Shown in pieces: positions 35,695 to 45,171 of a stretch of DNA of 64,000 nucleotides. The stretch lies in assembly GCA_047602185.1 (NCBI GenBank), contig JASGHY010000001.1, positions 2,480,001-2,544,000 on the forward strand. The letters are read 5' to 3'. Each line of letters opens with the position of its first letter. The first letter of the stretch is position 1. The notes under the pieces are model-generated. The model was not told where the DNA came from. It did not search any database and saw nothing but the letters and a program-made list of their open reading frames with translations. The DNA is from PMP191F sp047602185. Its GTDB lineage: Bacteria; Bacteroidota; Bacteroidia; Chitinophagales; Chitinophagaceae. Position numbers and translations under genes: made by a program.

Positions 35695-35745
35695 CGTTGA
35701 GGCTTGCAGCCCCGAATTTCTATTATATGGCCTTCTGACTATTTA
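35695..35745. repeat. Three-hairpin repeat, partial copy C'
   Basis: GAGGCTTGCAGCCCCGAA then TATTATATGGCC; the later hairpins are missing. Confidence 0.6.
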
Positions 35746-35753
35746 GCAATCCA

Positions 35754-37226
35754 TCACTCCTTCTGCGCCAGCTCAATCATTGCACTGATCTCTTCTACAG
35801 CAGCATCTTCACCACCAGAGAAGCCTGTAAAACGGAAACGAATATTTCCTTTTTTGTCAATCACGAATTTGGCGGGAATCACAGACACCTTATAACTTTC
35901 TACCACTTCATTTACGCCCTGTGCATTCTTCAGATCCATTGCCACACGGAAGGGATAATTGTTTTTAACTATATAACTTCTGGCACTATCTATAGCATGC
36001 TCTTCCTTTTCCCAGGTATGAATAAATACAAACTGCACATTGGGATCATTCTTAAACTTTTCAACAGCCATTTTCATAGCAGGAAAAGAGCGCTTGCAGG
36101 GACCACACCAGGTAGCCCAGAAATCAAGCAATACCACTTTACCTTTCAAGTCTGCCAGCGAAACAGTGTTACCATCTACATCTTTCAGCGTAAAGCCCGG
36201 TGCAGGTTGGTTAATGATCTGCTTTGCCAGGTCTTTCCTGATCTTTGCAGCCAGTATGGTATTTACAGAAGCAATGTATTCATCATAACCGGCATCACTA
36301 CCTTTTACTTTTGTATAAAGTGTTTTCAGCAGGGTTTTCATTTCTGCCGTTGCCTGACCAGCCTTTACAGCTTCATCAATTATGTCAAATGCCTGCTGAT
36401 CCTTATGCAGACCTACCAATACCTGCGCATAGGCAGCATTAATGCCTGCTCTTACTTCTTTAGCACTATCATGCGCTTCACGGATATAGGGCAATGCTTC
36501 CTTGTATTTTTTCTGTTCCAGGTAAATATTTGCCAGTGAAGTACTGTAACCAACAAAACCAATGGCCGCAAAATCTGCTCCCGGTTCTTTACGACTGGTG
36601 GTCATAAACTTATAGGAGTTGTCCCGTGCTTTCTTATAGAGTACTTCGGCTTCTTTCAGATGTCCTTTCTGTTTCAGTGTCATGGCAGGCCCCGCCCACC
36701 CCTCACCTTTCCAGGCTGGTGTTTCCACCATATTGGCATACTCCAGGGTTTTGGGTACGTTGTCTGCTTCTGCATAAGCGCGTGACACAGCATTTCGTGC
36801 ATAATCATAAACGATGCGATCCGGGCCTAATTTCTCCGGGGGAAATTTCGCCACCCATTCTTTATAAAGCTTTTCCTTTTTTACAGGATCTTTCTCATTG
36901 TAAACTGTATTCACTTCATCATTTCGTACCAGTTGCCCGGATGGGAATGCAGCTTTACCAGCTTTGGCAATGGAATCTGCCACGTTATTTTTCTTCAGCT
37001 GGTAAAAAAAGCGACGGGCTGTTAACCAATCCTGTTCCTGGTCACTTTTCAAAAGCTGGTACAATTGCTTTTCCAGCTCAGCCTTATCAGCATCGCTGGT
37101 TGAACCTGCCATACGCTCAAAATGCCGGATGGTAGTATCTACTTTATTGGTAGTACCCTGTGCAAAAACGGGTAGTTGCAGCAACAGGCAGAAAAGAACT
37201 GAAACAGAAACTGAATACTTCTTCAT
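35754..37226 (-). CDS. TlpA-like thioredoxin with N-terminal helical repeats
   Basis: A 490-residue protein with a signal peptide (ending near PVFAQG). Residues about 25-340 are helical and repeat-like, with TPR-style units (YKKARDNSYKFM, EAHDSAKEVRAG, DEAVKAGQATAEMK). The C-terminal domain is a thioredoxin with DFWATWCGPCKRSFPAMK and IPAKFVIDKKGNIRF. It would act in the periplasm on disulfides or peroxides, perhaps recruited by the repeat region. The next gene is another thioredoxin. Confidence 0.85.
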   Translation of the reverse strand: MKKYSVSVSVLFCLLLQLPVFAQGTTNKVDTTIRHFERMAGSTSDADKAELEKQLYQLLKSDQEQDWLTARRFFYQLKKNNVADSIAKAGKAAFPSGQLVRNDEVNTVYNEKDPVKKEKLYKEWVAKFPPEKLGPDRIVYDYARNAVSRAYAEADNVPKTLEYANMVETPAWKGEGWAGPAMTLKQKGHLKEAEVLYKKARDNSYKFMTTSRKEPGADFAAIGFVGYSTSLANIYLEQKKYKEALPYIREAHDSAKEVRAGINAAYAQVLVGLHKDQQAFDIIDEAVKAGQATAEMKTLLKTLYTKVKGSDAGYDEYIASVNTILAAKIRKDLAKQIINQPAPGFTLKDVDGNTVSLADLKGKVVLLDFWATWCGPCKRSFPAMKMAVEKFKNDPNVQFVFIHTWEKEEHAIDSARSYIVKNNYPFRVAMDLKNAQGVNEVVESYKVSVIPAKFVIDKKGNIRFRFTGFSGGEDAAVEEISAMIELAQKE

Positions 37227-37509
37227 TATATGCTTATGTTAAAATATAACCTGCAATACGGCAAAGCCTGGTGCAGGGGTTTGGTAAAATGCTGACTAAA
37301 GTTTCATATTTCAAGTTCGTTGAGAGAGGGCAACAATATGCTTACCCTATCGGAATTGCTGTTAATATGGGAAGCGGCTTTCAAAATAACTGAAATCTTT
37401 GATTGCAACAAATCCCTGTGTTGCAACGCATTCTCTTATCTCTTCGTAGCCCCTCTTATACTTTATACCTTAAACCTTTTACCATCCGGTTTTTCCCTAA
37501 TTTTACAGT

Positions 37510-38439
37510 ATGAGCAGCGGGTTGGAGACATTGGTGGATTTTTACCGGGACAGGTCATCTATACGTTTCCCGTTAAGTACAACTGATCTTAAAAAAGGGC
37601 AGTCGCACTTCAACATCAATACCCGCAAGTACTGCAACTTCAAAACACCTTATAACCGCCGGGATTTTTATAAGCTCACCCTCATTATAGGAAAAGGCAA
37701 ACTGTTCTATGGCGGACATGCCGTAAGCATTGACAAACCGGCGTTGTTGCTCCCCTGCCCCGCTGTACCTTATTCCTGGACCTGCGAATCTGATGAACAG
37801 GATGGCTACTATTGCCTCTTTAACCAGGAGTTCTTCAGCGAATATTCACAGTTCGATATTTTCAAGAAATCTTCTTTATTCAAAGCATGGAGCGACCCGG
37901 TTATTTTCCTTACCGGCAAACAGCTCAAACTGATAAAAGGTTATTTTGAACAGATGCTGGAAATGGCGCATAGCGATTATCCTTACAAATATGAAGCTAT
38001 CCGCAACCTGCTCTGCCTGCTGATGCATACCACATTATCTGCCAGGCCTACGCCGGAAAGCAGTAATGATGAACGCTCTGCTTCCTCACGCCTGTTAAAA
38101 CAATTTGACGAACTGCTGCACCAGCAATTTCCACTCGATTCTCCTGCCGATCCACTGATCATGCGCACACCTGCAGACTTTGCCAATGAACTGCATGTAC
38201 ACGTGAACCACCTGAACGCCGTTATCAAAAGCAGCACCGGGCAAACTACTACTTCTATTATCAAAACCCGTATGCTGGAAGAAGCCAAAACCTTACTACG
38301 CAATACTCCCTGGGATATTTCAGAGGTGGGTTATTGTCTTGGTTTTGAAGCTCCGGCCCATTTCAATCACTTTTTCAAAAAGGCCACCGGCATTACACCA
38401 CTACAGTACAGGCAGGCAAAGAATATCTCTATCATTTGA
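37510..38439 (+). CDS. AraC-family transcriptional regulator
   Basis: A 309-residue regulator with an N-terminal ligand domain (YSWTCESDEQDGYYCLFNQEF) and a C-terminal helix-turn-helix ending WDISEVGYCLGFEAPAHFNHFFKKATG, ITPLQYR. It is divergent from the thioredoxin genes and 82 bp upstream of a Bcr/CflA transporter gene in its own orientation, a usual place for a regulator of a drug pump. Confidence 0.85.
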   Translation: MSSGLETLVDFYRDRSSIRFPLSTTDLKKGQSHFNINTRKYCNFKTPYNRRDFYKLTLIIGKGKLFYGGHAVSIDKPALLLPCPAVPYSWTCESDEQDGYYCLFNQEFFSEYSQFDIFKKSSLFKAWSDPVIFLTGKQLKLIKGYFEQMLEMAHSDYPYKYEAIRNLLCLLMHTTLSARPTPESSNDERSASSRLLKQFDELLHQQFPLDSPADPLIMRTPADFANELHVHVNHLNAVIKSSTGQTTTSIIKTRMLEEAKTLLRNTPWDISEVGYCLGFEAPAHFNHFFKKATGITPLQYRQAKNISII

Positions 38440-38491
38440 TTTTCATAATTATCCCTTTGATTTTGTCAATCCTGTAATACTATACCGGTAA

Positions 38492-38499
38492 TACCTTTG
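38492..38499 (+). promoter_or_regulatory. -7 box of the MFS transporter gene
   Basis: TACCTTTG matches TAnnTTTG. It lies 21 bp before the ATG at 38521 and would put the transcription start downstream of the alternative start at 38497, supporting the later start. Confidence 0.5.
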
Positions 38500-38520
38500 C
38501 ACCTTGTAAAGTATCACTCT

Positions 38521-39744
38521 ATGTTAGCGCAAGCATCGGCACAGAAAAAAAGAATAGCTACGATCTTAACATTTATAGCCATCCCCTTATCAGGATTTGT
38601 GACAGATATCTACCTGCCCTCCTTTCCGGCAATGGCCAAAGACCTCGGCGTTCACCAGAGCAGCATTCAGCTTACACTTACCTGCTTCTTTATGAGCTAT
38701 GGTCTTTCACAACTGCTGGTAGGCAGCCTGCTCGATAGTATTGGCAGGTTCAGGCCAGCCATGTTCTCACTCGGGGTATTAGTTGTTACGTCTTTACTGA
38801 TCGGCCTTACACATAGCGTAACCCTTATATGCGCTTTACGCATTATACAGGGCATTGCGGTAGCATTTATCATTGTAGCCAAACGTGCCTTTTTTGTAGA
38901 CCTGTACACAGGGGAAGAGCGGAAACATTATCTCGGGTATTTCACGATCATTTGGTCATGCGGGCCTATTATAGCTCCTTTCCTCGGAGGCTACCTGCAA
39001 CAGTATTTCAACTGGCAATCTAATTTCTATTTTCTTGCAGCCTATGCCTTGATCATACTGGTACTTGAACTCTCACTAAGTGGTGAAACACTGGCTGAAA
39101 AGAAACCTTTCCATATTGAAAAAATAAAAAAGGACTATGCCATGATGCTGGGCAATAAGAATTTCCTGTTAGGCATCATTCTGCTGGGACTTAGCTACTC
39201 GGTAGTAATGGTATTCAATATTGCCGGACCTTTTATTATTGCCAATAGCTTTCATTTTAATTCCGTGGTGATCGGCCTTTGCACATTGATATTAGGCATT
39301 GCCTGGATGACGGGTGGCATCATCAACAGGAAAACCCTGGCAATCGACTTTAACAGGAAGGTAAAGTTTGCAGGCAGTTTGCAATTCACCCTGATAGTCG
39401 CATTATTATTGATAGGCTTCATGTACCAGCAATTATGGAGTTACATGATCCTTGCCTTTGTAATACATTGCTGCTGTGGCTTTTTGTTCACAGTGTACTT
39501 TACGCATAGCCTTCTTTATTTCCCCCAGAATGCAGGCATGACAGGCGGCCTGATGGGTGGCATGATCTATGGCATTACTTCACTAACCAGTTTTATCATA
39601 TCTCATACCGGCCGCATACTGACACAACAGGATATGCTGTGGCGCTACCTTGTAATGTCTGTCATCCTCGTCTTAGTACTCTGGTATGCAGTAAGGTTAG
39701 ATAAACAGGCGCAACATTCTTCTGGTACGTTGGTAAGAGGCTAA
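38521..39744 (+). CDS. Bcr/CflA-family MFS drug efflux transporter
   Basis: The start at 38521 (MLAQASAQKKRIATILT) is preferred because the -7 box precedes it; the frame opens at 38497. The 407-residue protein has 12 predicted membrane helices. It matches Bcr/CflA: the first helix ends DIYLPSFPAMAKDLG, and GSLLDSIGRFRPAM fits the MFS loop. It would expel drugs using the proton gradient. The AraC gene upstream is a probable regulator. Confidence 0.88.
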   Translation: MLAQASAQKKRIATILTFIAIPLSGFVTDIYLPSFPAMAKDLGVHQSSIQLTLTCFFMSYGLSQLLVGSLLDSIGRFRPAMFSLGVLVVTSLLIGLTHSVTLICALRIIQGIAVAFIIVAKRAFFVDLYTGEERKHYLGYFTIIWSCGPIIAPFLGGYLQQYFNWQSNFYFLAAYALIILVLELSLSGETLAEKKPFHIEKIKKDYAMMLGNKNFLLGIILLGLSYSVVMVFNIAGPFIIANSFHFNSVVIGLCTLILGIAWMTGGIINRKTLAIDFNRKVKFAGSLQFTLIVALLLIGFMYQQLWSYMILAFVIHCCCGFLFTVYFTHSLLYFPQNAGMTGGLMGGMIYGITSLTSFIISHTGRILTQQDMLWRYLVMSVILVLVLWYAVRLDKQAQHSSGTLVRG

Positions 39745-40166
39745 ACGGGGAGACAGGTTATAAGTTAAGGCTGAAGGCTTAACGCTAAACGCCTAACGCA
39801 AAGACAAGGTTGTAGGTTGTAAGTTAAGGCACAAGGTTCAAGGAACAAGACTCAAGGAAATACGGAAGGTGAAAATATCGAATGTAAAATTTTGAATATC
39901 GAATTTCGAAGGAAAGACAGGAAGAAAGTTGGCAGTTGACAGTTTGCAGTTGGCAAAACAGCCGTAATCTTTGAGCAGCGACCACTCACGACTGACGATT
40001 GACGACTCACGATTTTCTTTCACGACTGACGACTCACGTCTCACGATTCTTCAACCCGAAACATCAAACCCGAAACCCGGAACAGTCTCGCGATTGACGA
40101 TTCACGTCTCACGATATTGCCGATTGCCGTCTGCCGATTCACGACTCACGTCTCACGATTCACGAA
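39745..40166. repeat. Word-like degenerate repeat tract (second copy)
   Basis: Contains CACGACTGACGACTCACG-type words, GTTGGCAGTTGACAGTTTG, and TTTTGAATATCGAATTTCGA. A 43-bp core is identical (in inverted orientation) to sequence near 20390. No gene. Confidence 0.7.
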
Positions 40167-40787
40167 CTAATTCACTTCCATCCACTCTACCCAATGGCTG
40201 TCGTGCACTTTAAGCACTAAAAATCTATTAAACATCGCTTGCCTGAAGTTGGTAAATTCTCCATTACTCCTGAAATCAAGCACATCATCTTTATGGATCC
40301 GTTTTACAGCGGCTGTATCAAAAAAATAAAAGTAACCATAGGCATAAGTCAAAGAAGTCATTGTTTCAAATGCAATAAATTCATTCTCCCTGTAAAACCT
40401 GTTCAATCCAAGTTTATCAAAATCCAGTACGATCTTCTTCAGTTGTTCAGGTGCAATACCCATCCTGTTAGCGAACGTATAGTAACTGTGATAATTGGCG
40501 AGTTCCTTATTCTGCAGGTTGAAAAACATACCAGAATCATTCACGTTGTAATGATCCCATTTGTGCGACATTACTTCTACCTGTAAGGTTCTCAATGTTG
40601 GAATAGCACGGATAGAATCAATCCATTTACTGGCACTCTCCGGTTGAAGCGGATTATGCCTGTTATATCTTCCGCTGGGATCTTTATTCCAGATCCAGGC
40701 ACTTCCGTCTTCTGTAAAAGCTCCTTTAAACAGTAAGCAGCCGGACAAAACCAGGCTTAGAACCAATACTTCTGATATTGTTTTCAT
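40167..40787 (-). CDS. Unknown lipoprotein
   Basis: The start at 40787 (MKTISEVLVLSLVLSGCLLF) gives a lipobox ending LSGC; the frame opens three codons earlier. About 206 residues with no membrane segment after the signal. The mature part is rich in aromatic residues (NYHSYYTFANRMG, YAYGYFYFFDTA), and no family is recognised. It could be a cell-surface or periplasmic structural lipoprotein. Confidence 0.55.
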   Translation of the reverse strand: MKTISEVLVLSLVLSGCLLFKGAFTEDGSAWIWNKDPSGRYNRHNPLQPESASKWIDSIRAIPTLRTLQVEVMSHKWDHYNVNDSGMFFNLQNKELANYHSYYTFANRMGIAPEQLKKIVLDFDKLGLNRFYRENEFIAFETMTSLTYAYGYFYFFDTAAVKRIHKDDVLDFRSNGEFTNFRQAMFNRFLVLKVHDSHWVEWMEVN

Positions 40788-41047
40788 GATCCGCATAAGT
40801 TTACAGGCAATAGTTACATTACTGCTATTATACGCTCTTTTTTAGCAGCAAACAATGCCAGCTGATTGCTATTTTCAAAATGCTGCGTTAAAATCATTCC
40901 CTACCCTATAGCTATCATCCACTGGCAAACAATTACACATTTTTCTTAATAAGGAATGGCGGAAGCAGCCTTTCGCCCGTGTCATACACACGTGAACGAC
41001 TACTTCTTTAATTATCAACTTACTGTACGTACACAAATAAAAAGATT

Positions 41048-42541
41048 ATGAAAAGAGTGCACCTTGCATTGTTGCCCGCCGTATTGCTGGCAGCCTGTAA
41101 CAACCAGCCGGCCGGTAACACTACCACCACAGACTCCACAGGAACCAAAGCGGTCAATATAGCCACTACGGGTTACGAGTTTATAGGCGGCTACCCTACC
41201 GAGGCTACTATTAAAAAAGCATACGATGATGCAGACCTGAACCGGGCTATCCAGGCATACCGCTTTTTTTATCCCACCGTATCAGGTGAAGCTATTTTAC
41301 GAGGCACTATGGCACTCAATGTAAAACCCAACATTACCTCGGGTACATTAGACACCAAGCCACAGCAAATAGGTTTTACCTTAAATTCAGATACGCCTTA
41401 TGGCCCTATTTTATTAGATCTTTCAGACGGCCCATATGTAGTTGATCTGCCGCCCGGTCCATTGATAGTGGTGGCGATGGATGTAAACCAACGCTGGGTG
41501 GCTGATATGGGAATTCCCGGGCCCGACGAAGGCAAGGGAGGCAAACACCTGGTACTGCCCCCGGGTTATAAAGGCAATATCCCGGCCGGTTATCATGTAT
41601 GGAAGGCATCCTCCAACAATCTTACAGTAGGCATCCGTTCATTGCCCGTAGGTGGCGATGTACAGGCTGCAATGGCACGTATTAAAACCATTAAATTCTA
41701 TCCCCTGAACTCACCAGCCAGTGCAGCCAATGTTCAATGGCTGGATATGACCGGCAAACCACAGAACACAACACCACTGGATTATGAAAACACTTTCAGG
41801 TACTGGGAAGTGCTGCACAACGTTATTGACCGCGAACCTGTATATGAAGGCTATCGCACTTATTATGGCGAACTGGCAGCATTGGGCATTATAAAAGGAC
41901 AGCCTTTTAACCCTGATGCCCGCATGAAAGCCATCCTGAAAAAAGCTGCTGCAATGGGAAACGCACAGATGCGTGTACAATCTTTTGCCAACCGCAGGCC
42001 CGACCGCATTGTATGGAATGATCGCCAATGGGAATGGGTAGGCTTAAGACCAGAGAATGGAGATTTTGATGCACCATCTTATGTGGATCTGGATGCAAGA
42101 GAAGTATGGTTTTACCAGGCAATAGGTGCATCACCCGCCATGTTCCGGAGAAAAGCGGGTGGAGGTTCTGTGTACTGGTTGGGTTTGCGCGAGAAGAATG
42201 GCACGTATGTAGATGGCGGCAAAACGTATAAACTCACCATACCTCAACCGGTGCCCTGCAAACTATTCTGGTCAGTAACGGTGTACGATGCCGAAACAAG
42301 AAGCCAGGTAATAACCGACCAGGGCTATGCGGCATTGCGCTCTATGTTCGAACTGAAAGATCTTGCCAATGCCTCTTCGGTTGATCTGTACTTTGGTCCA
42401 TCAGCACCGGCAGGTAAAGAAAAGCAATGGATAAAGACCATTCCCGGCAAAGGGTGGTTTGTATATATCCGCGTTTACGGCCCTGAAGAAGCTGCATTCA
42501 ATGGAAGCTGGAAACCCGGAGATTTTGAGGAAGTGAAATAG
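41048..42541 (+). CDS. DUF1254/DUF1214 lipoprotein
   Basis: A 497-residue lipoprotein (Cys17 after LLAA). It has the DUF1254 pattern (AIQAYRFFYPTVSG, PYGPILLDLSDGPYVVDLPP, GVRS-like and KGKNIPAGYHVWKAS strands) and the DUF1214 C-terminus with KYTIPQPVPCKLFWSVTVYD and IKTIPGKGWFVYIRVYGPEE-like ends. Members are secreted sandwich proteins of unproven reaction. The gene is solitary. The 329-bp tandem array begins 30 bp after its stop. Confidence 0.8.
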   Translation: MKRVHLALLPAVLLAACNNQPAGNTTTTDSTGTKAVNIATTGYEFIGGYPTEATIKKAYDDADLNRAIQAYRFFYPTVSGEAILRGTMALNVKPNITSGTLDTKPQQIGFTLNSDTPYGPILLDLSDGPYVVDLPPGPLIVVAMDVNQRWVADMGIPGPDEGKGGKHLVLPPGYKGNIPAGYHVWKASSNNLTVGIRSLPVGGDVQAAMARIKTIKFYPLNSPASAANVQWLDMTGKPQNTTPLDYENTFRYWEVLHNVIDREPVYEGYRTYYGELAALGIIKGQPFNPDARMKAILKKAAAMGNAQMRVQSFANRRPDRIVWNDRQWEWVGLRPENGDFDAPSYVDLDAREVWFYQAIGASPAMFRRKAGGGSVYWLGLREKNGTYVDGGKTYKLTIPQPVPCKLFWSVTVYDAETRSQVITDQGYAALRSMFELKDLANASSVDLYFGPSAPAGKEKQWIKTIPGKGWFVYIRVYGPEEAAFNGSWKPGDFEEVK

Positions 42542-42570
42542 TGAGTGATAAAGGAAGGGACGAGAGCTTG

Positions 42571-43764
42571 TCATTCCGATCCCCGCCAGGATGTTTATTT
42601 GAATATACTGTAATCAAAGGCGGGGTGAGGAATCTGAAAGCAACACTGGCAGCCCGTTGAATACAATGTAGTATTCCTGATTTGCAAGCTTTCAGATTTC
42701 TCCCTTCGCCACTATTCACTGGTACTACAAGTCTGTTACTGGCTCGGTCGAAATGACAAATCGCTGAGGTTCGTTTTTCTCCTGCCGCAGGTCATACGAA
42801 GTGAACCCCTGTCCTGCTATAGAGTGCCAGTCTCTGACCGGGCGCATATATAAAGCACAAGTACCGTTCGGAACGTTTTCACCAGAGAATGGGTGCTTGT
42901 CATTCCGATCCCCGCCAGGATGTTTATTTGAATATACTGTAATCAAAGGCGGGGTGAGGAATCTGAAAGCAACACTGGCAGATGGTTGAATACAATGTAG
43001 TATTCCTGATTTGCAAGCTTTCAGATTTCTCCCTTCGCCACTATTCACTGGTACTAAAAGTCTGTTACAGGCTCGGTCGAAATGACAAATCGCTGAGGTT
43101 CGTTTTTTCCCTGCCGCAGGTCATACGAAGTGAACCCGTGTCTTGCTATATAGTGCCGGTCTCTGACCGGGCGCATACATAAAGCACAAGTACCGTTCGG
43201 AACGTTTACACGAGAGAATGAGTGCTTGTCATTCCGATCCCCGCCAGGATGCTTATTTAGATATACTGTAATCAAAGGCGGGGTGAGGAATCTGAAAGCA
43301 ACACTGGCAGATGGTTGAATACAATGTAGTATTCCTGGTTTGCAAGCTTTCAGATTTCTCCCTTCGCCACTATTCACTGGTACTACAAGCCTGTTACTGG
43401 CTCGGTCGAAATGACAAATCGCTGAGGTTCGTTTTTTCCCTGCCGCAGGTCATACGAAGTGAACCCCTGTCCTGCTATATAGTGCCGGTCCCTGACCGAG
43501 AGCATACATAAAGCACAAGTACCGTTCGGAACGTTTACACCAGAGAATGGGTGCTTGTCATTCCGATCCCCGCCAGGATGTTTATTTGAATATACTGTAA
43601 TCAAAGGCGGGGTGAGGAATCTGAAAGCAACACTGGCAGATGGTTGAATACAATGTAGTATTCCTGATTTGCAAGCTTTCAGATTTCTCCCTTCACCACT
43701 ATTCTCTGATAGTTATAAGCCTATTGCCGGCTAGGTCGAAATGACAAATCGCTGAGGTCCATTT
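42571..43764. repeat. Tandem array, exact 329-bp period, four copies (last partial)
   Basis: TCATTCCGATCCCCGCCAGG begins at 42571, 42900, 43229 and 43558, exactly 329 bp apart with no indels. Each unit has a MITE-like part (TGTCATTCCGA...TCGAAATGACA, about 200 bp) and a spacer of about 129 bp with CCGGTCTCTGACCGG and CGTTCGGAACG hairpins. The fourth copy lacks its spacer and ends about 56 bp before arsR. ORFs of 66-107 residues in it are the repeat read in a frame, not genes. Confidence 0.9.
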
Positions 43765-43799
43765 TGCATCAAAAATAAAATTTGGCAACACAAACATAC

Positions 43800-43815
43800 A
43801 TCGTAATATTGCGAT
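43800..43815. promoter_or_regulatory. ArsR-type operator before arsR
   Basis: ATCGTAATATTGCGAT is a near-perfect palindrome four bases before the ATG at 43820. Its reverse complement matches the sequence before arsM except at one base. Confidence 0.65.
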
Positions 43816-43819
43816 AGAT

Positions 43820-44149
43820 ATGGGAACAAGCAAAACGGAGATCTTCACCGATAAACAGAATAAACTGGCGCAAATGATGAAGGCACTGGCACATCCTGCC
43901 CGCATTGCCATTATCCAGTACTTACTGAAAGCACAGGCCTGCATTTGTGGCGACCTGGTAGAAGAACTCGGTCTTGCACAGGCAACCATCAGCCAGCACC
44001 TGAAGGAGCTAAAGAATGTAGGGTTAATACAGGGTACAATAGAAGGCACCAGTGTTTGCTATTGCATTGATCCTAAAGTATGGAAACAATACAAAGCAGC
44101 TTTTGACAGCTTCTTTGCCCCCTACACTAATAAGGATAGCTGCTGTTAA
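43820..44149 (+). CDS. arsR: ArsR/SmtB-family metalloregulator
   Basis: A 109-residue winged-helix repressor. Residues 41-48 (CICGDLVE) carry Cys41 and Cys43 in the metal helix, a variant of the ELCVCDL site, followed by the HTH QATISQHLKELKNVGLIQG and the wing. The C-terminus ends SCC, giving two more thiols. It would bind As(III) and release the operators found before itself and before arsM. It heads an operon with arsM and arsC. Confidence 0.9.
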   Translation: MGTSKTEIFTDKQNKLAQMMKALAHPARIAIIQYLLKAQACICGDLVEELGLAQATISQHLKELKNVGLIQGTIEGTSVCYCIDPKVWKQYKAAFDSFFAPYTNKDSCC

Positions 44150-44167
44150 TTTTTTTTGCATTCATTC

Positions 44168-44183
44168 ATCGCAATATTACAAT
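44168..44183. promoter_or_regulatory. ArsR-type operator before arsM
   Basis: ATCGCAATATTACAAT differs by one base from the reverse complement of the arsR operator. It lies 18 bp before the ATG at 44201. Confidence 0.6.
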
Positions 44184-44200
44184 AAACAAAAACAACTTAT

Positions 44201-45049
44201 ATGAATACAGACCAGCAGATAAAGGACATGGTAAAGCAGAAATACAGCGAGATAGCCTTACAGGATAAAGCTGATAATGCGGCTTCCTGCTGTGGCGCCG
44301 GTGGCTGCTCTACAGAAGTATATAATATTATGACGGATGATTATAGCCAGGTTGAAGGCTACAATCCTGATGCAGACCTGGGGCTGGGTTGCGGATTGCC
44401 TACGCAGTTCGCAAGGGTAAAAAAGGGCGATACAGTAATTGACCTGGGCTCCGGCGCTGGTAACGATGCCTTTATTGCCCGTAATGAAACCGGTGAAACA
44501 GGCAAAGTAATTGGTATAGATTTTACACCGGCCATGATCGAAAAGGCAAGACAGAATGCTGAAAAACTGGGTTTCAACAACGTTGAGTTCAGGCAGGGCG
44601 ATATTGAGCAGATGCCTGTAAATGATAATGTTGCAGATGTAATTGTAAGCAACTGTGTGCTAAACCTTGTGCCCAATAAAGCAGGAGTTATAAAAGAGAT
44701 TCACCGCACACTAAAGCCCGGCGCTCATTTCAGTATTTCAGACATCGTATTAAAAGGCGATCTGCCCCAAGCCATCCAGCAGGCTGCAGAAATGTATGCA
44801 GGCTGCGTTTCAGGCGCTATTCAAAAACAGGCATATCTCGATCTGATCATTGCCAGTGGGTTTGTAAATATTACGATACAAAAAGAGAAAGCTATTCACA
44901 TACCTGATGATATATTATCGAAATATCTATCGGCAGAACAGATCCATCAATTCAGGAACAGCGATACCGGTATTTACAGCATTACAGTCTATGCAGAAAA
45001 ACCAACCCAGGAAGTCAAAAATTGTAGTGGCCCCGATTGCTGCAATTAA
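44201..45049 (+). CDS. arsM: Arsenite methyltransferase
   Basis: A 282-residue SAM-dependent enzyme. The N-terminal thiol region SCCGAGGC (about residues 29-36) and LGLGCGLPTQ precede the SAM motif VIDLGSGAGNDAFIAR and the SNCVLNLV segment with a conserved Cys. A further Cys lies in MYAGCVSGA, near 200. It would add methyl groups to arsenite, giving volatile or less harmful species. The C-terminal GPDCCN tail is a further thiol pair. The gene follows arsR directly and its product would work with ArsC. Confidence 0.9.
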   Translation: MNTDQQIKDMVKQKYSEIALQDKADNAASCCGAGGCSTEVYNIMTDDYSQVEGYNPDADLGLGCGLPTQFARVKKGDTVIDLGSGAGNDAFIARNETGETGKVIGIDFTPAMIEKARQNAEKLGFNNVEFRQGDIEQMPVNDNVADVIVSNCVLNLVPNKAGVIKEIHRTLKPGAHFSISDIVLKGDLPQAIQQAAEMYAGCVSGAIQKQAYLDLIIASGFVNITIQKEKAIHIPDDILSKYLSAEQIHQFRNSDTGIYSITVYAEKPTQEVKNCSGPDCCN

Positions 45050-45164
45050 CAGGCGCTATTATAAGCCCCTTATTATTACAATAAGTGTAATTATACTCAA
45101 CCTGCTTTTTGGCTTTGATGCCAGGTTTATCATCATTAATTTAATATGGCTGCTAGTGCCATAA
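45027..45164 (+). CDS. Possible small membrane peptide of the ars operon
   Basis: A 45-residue frame that begins at a GTG inside the arsM end (23-bp overlap) and stops 7 bp before arsC. It has a strong hydrophobic helix (LIITISVIILNLLFGFD) after a basic stretch (NRRYYKP), then a second hydrophobic part. The overlap would allow translational coupling. No ATG is present in the relevant part and the family is unknown, so it may be a chance frame. Confidence 0.35.
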   Translation: MAPIAAINRRYYKPLIITISVIILNLLFGFDARFIIINLIWLLVP

Positions 45165-45171
45165 CACAACT

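Noticed and set aside
37320..37586. An 88-residue ORF overlapping the AraC regulator start
   Set aside because: It overlaps the regulator in another frame and shows no protein-like pattern; the region contains heptamer words.
42498..43604. ORFs of 66-107 residues in the 329-bp array
   Set aside because: They are the same repeat read in frame in each unit, including the MITE-like ends, and have no start or coding signals of their own.
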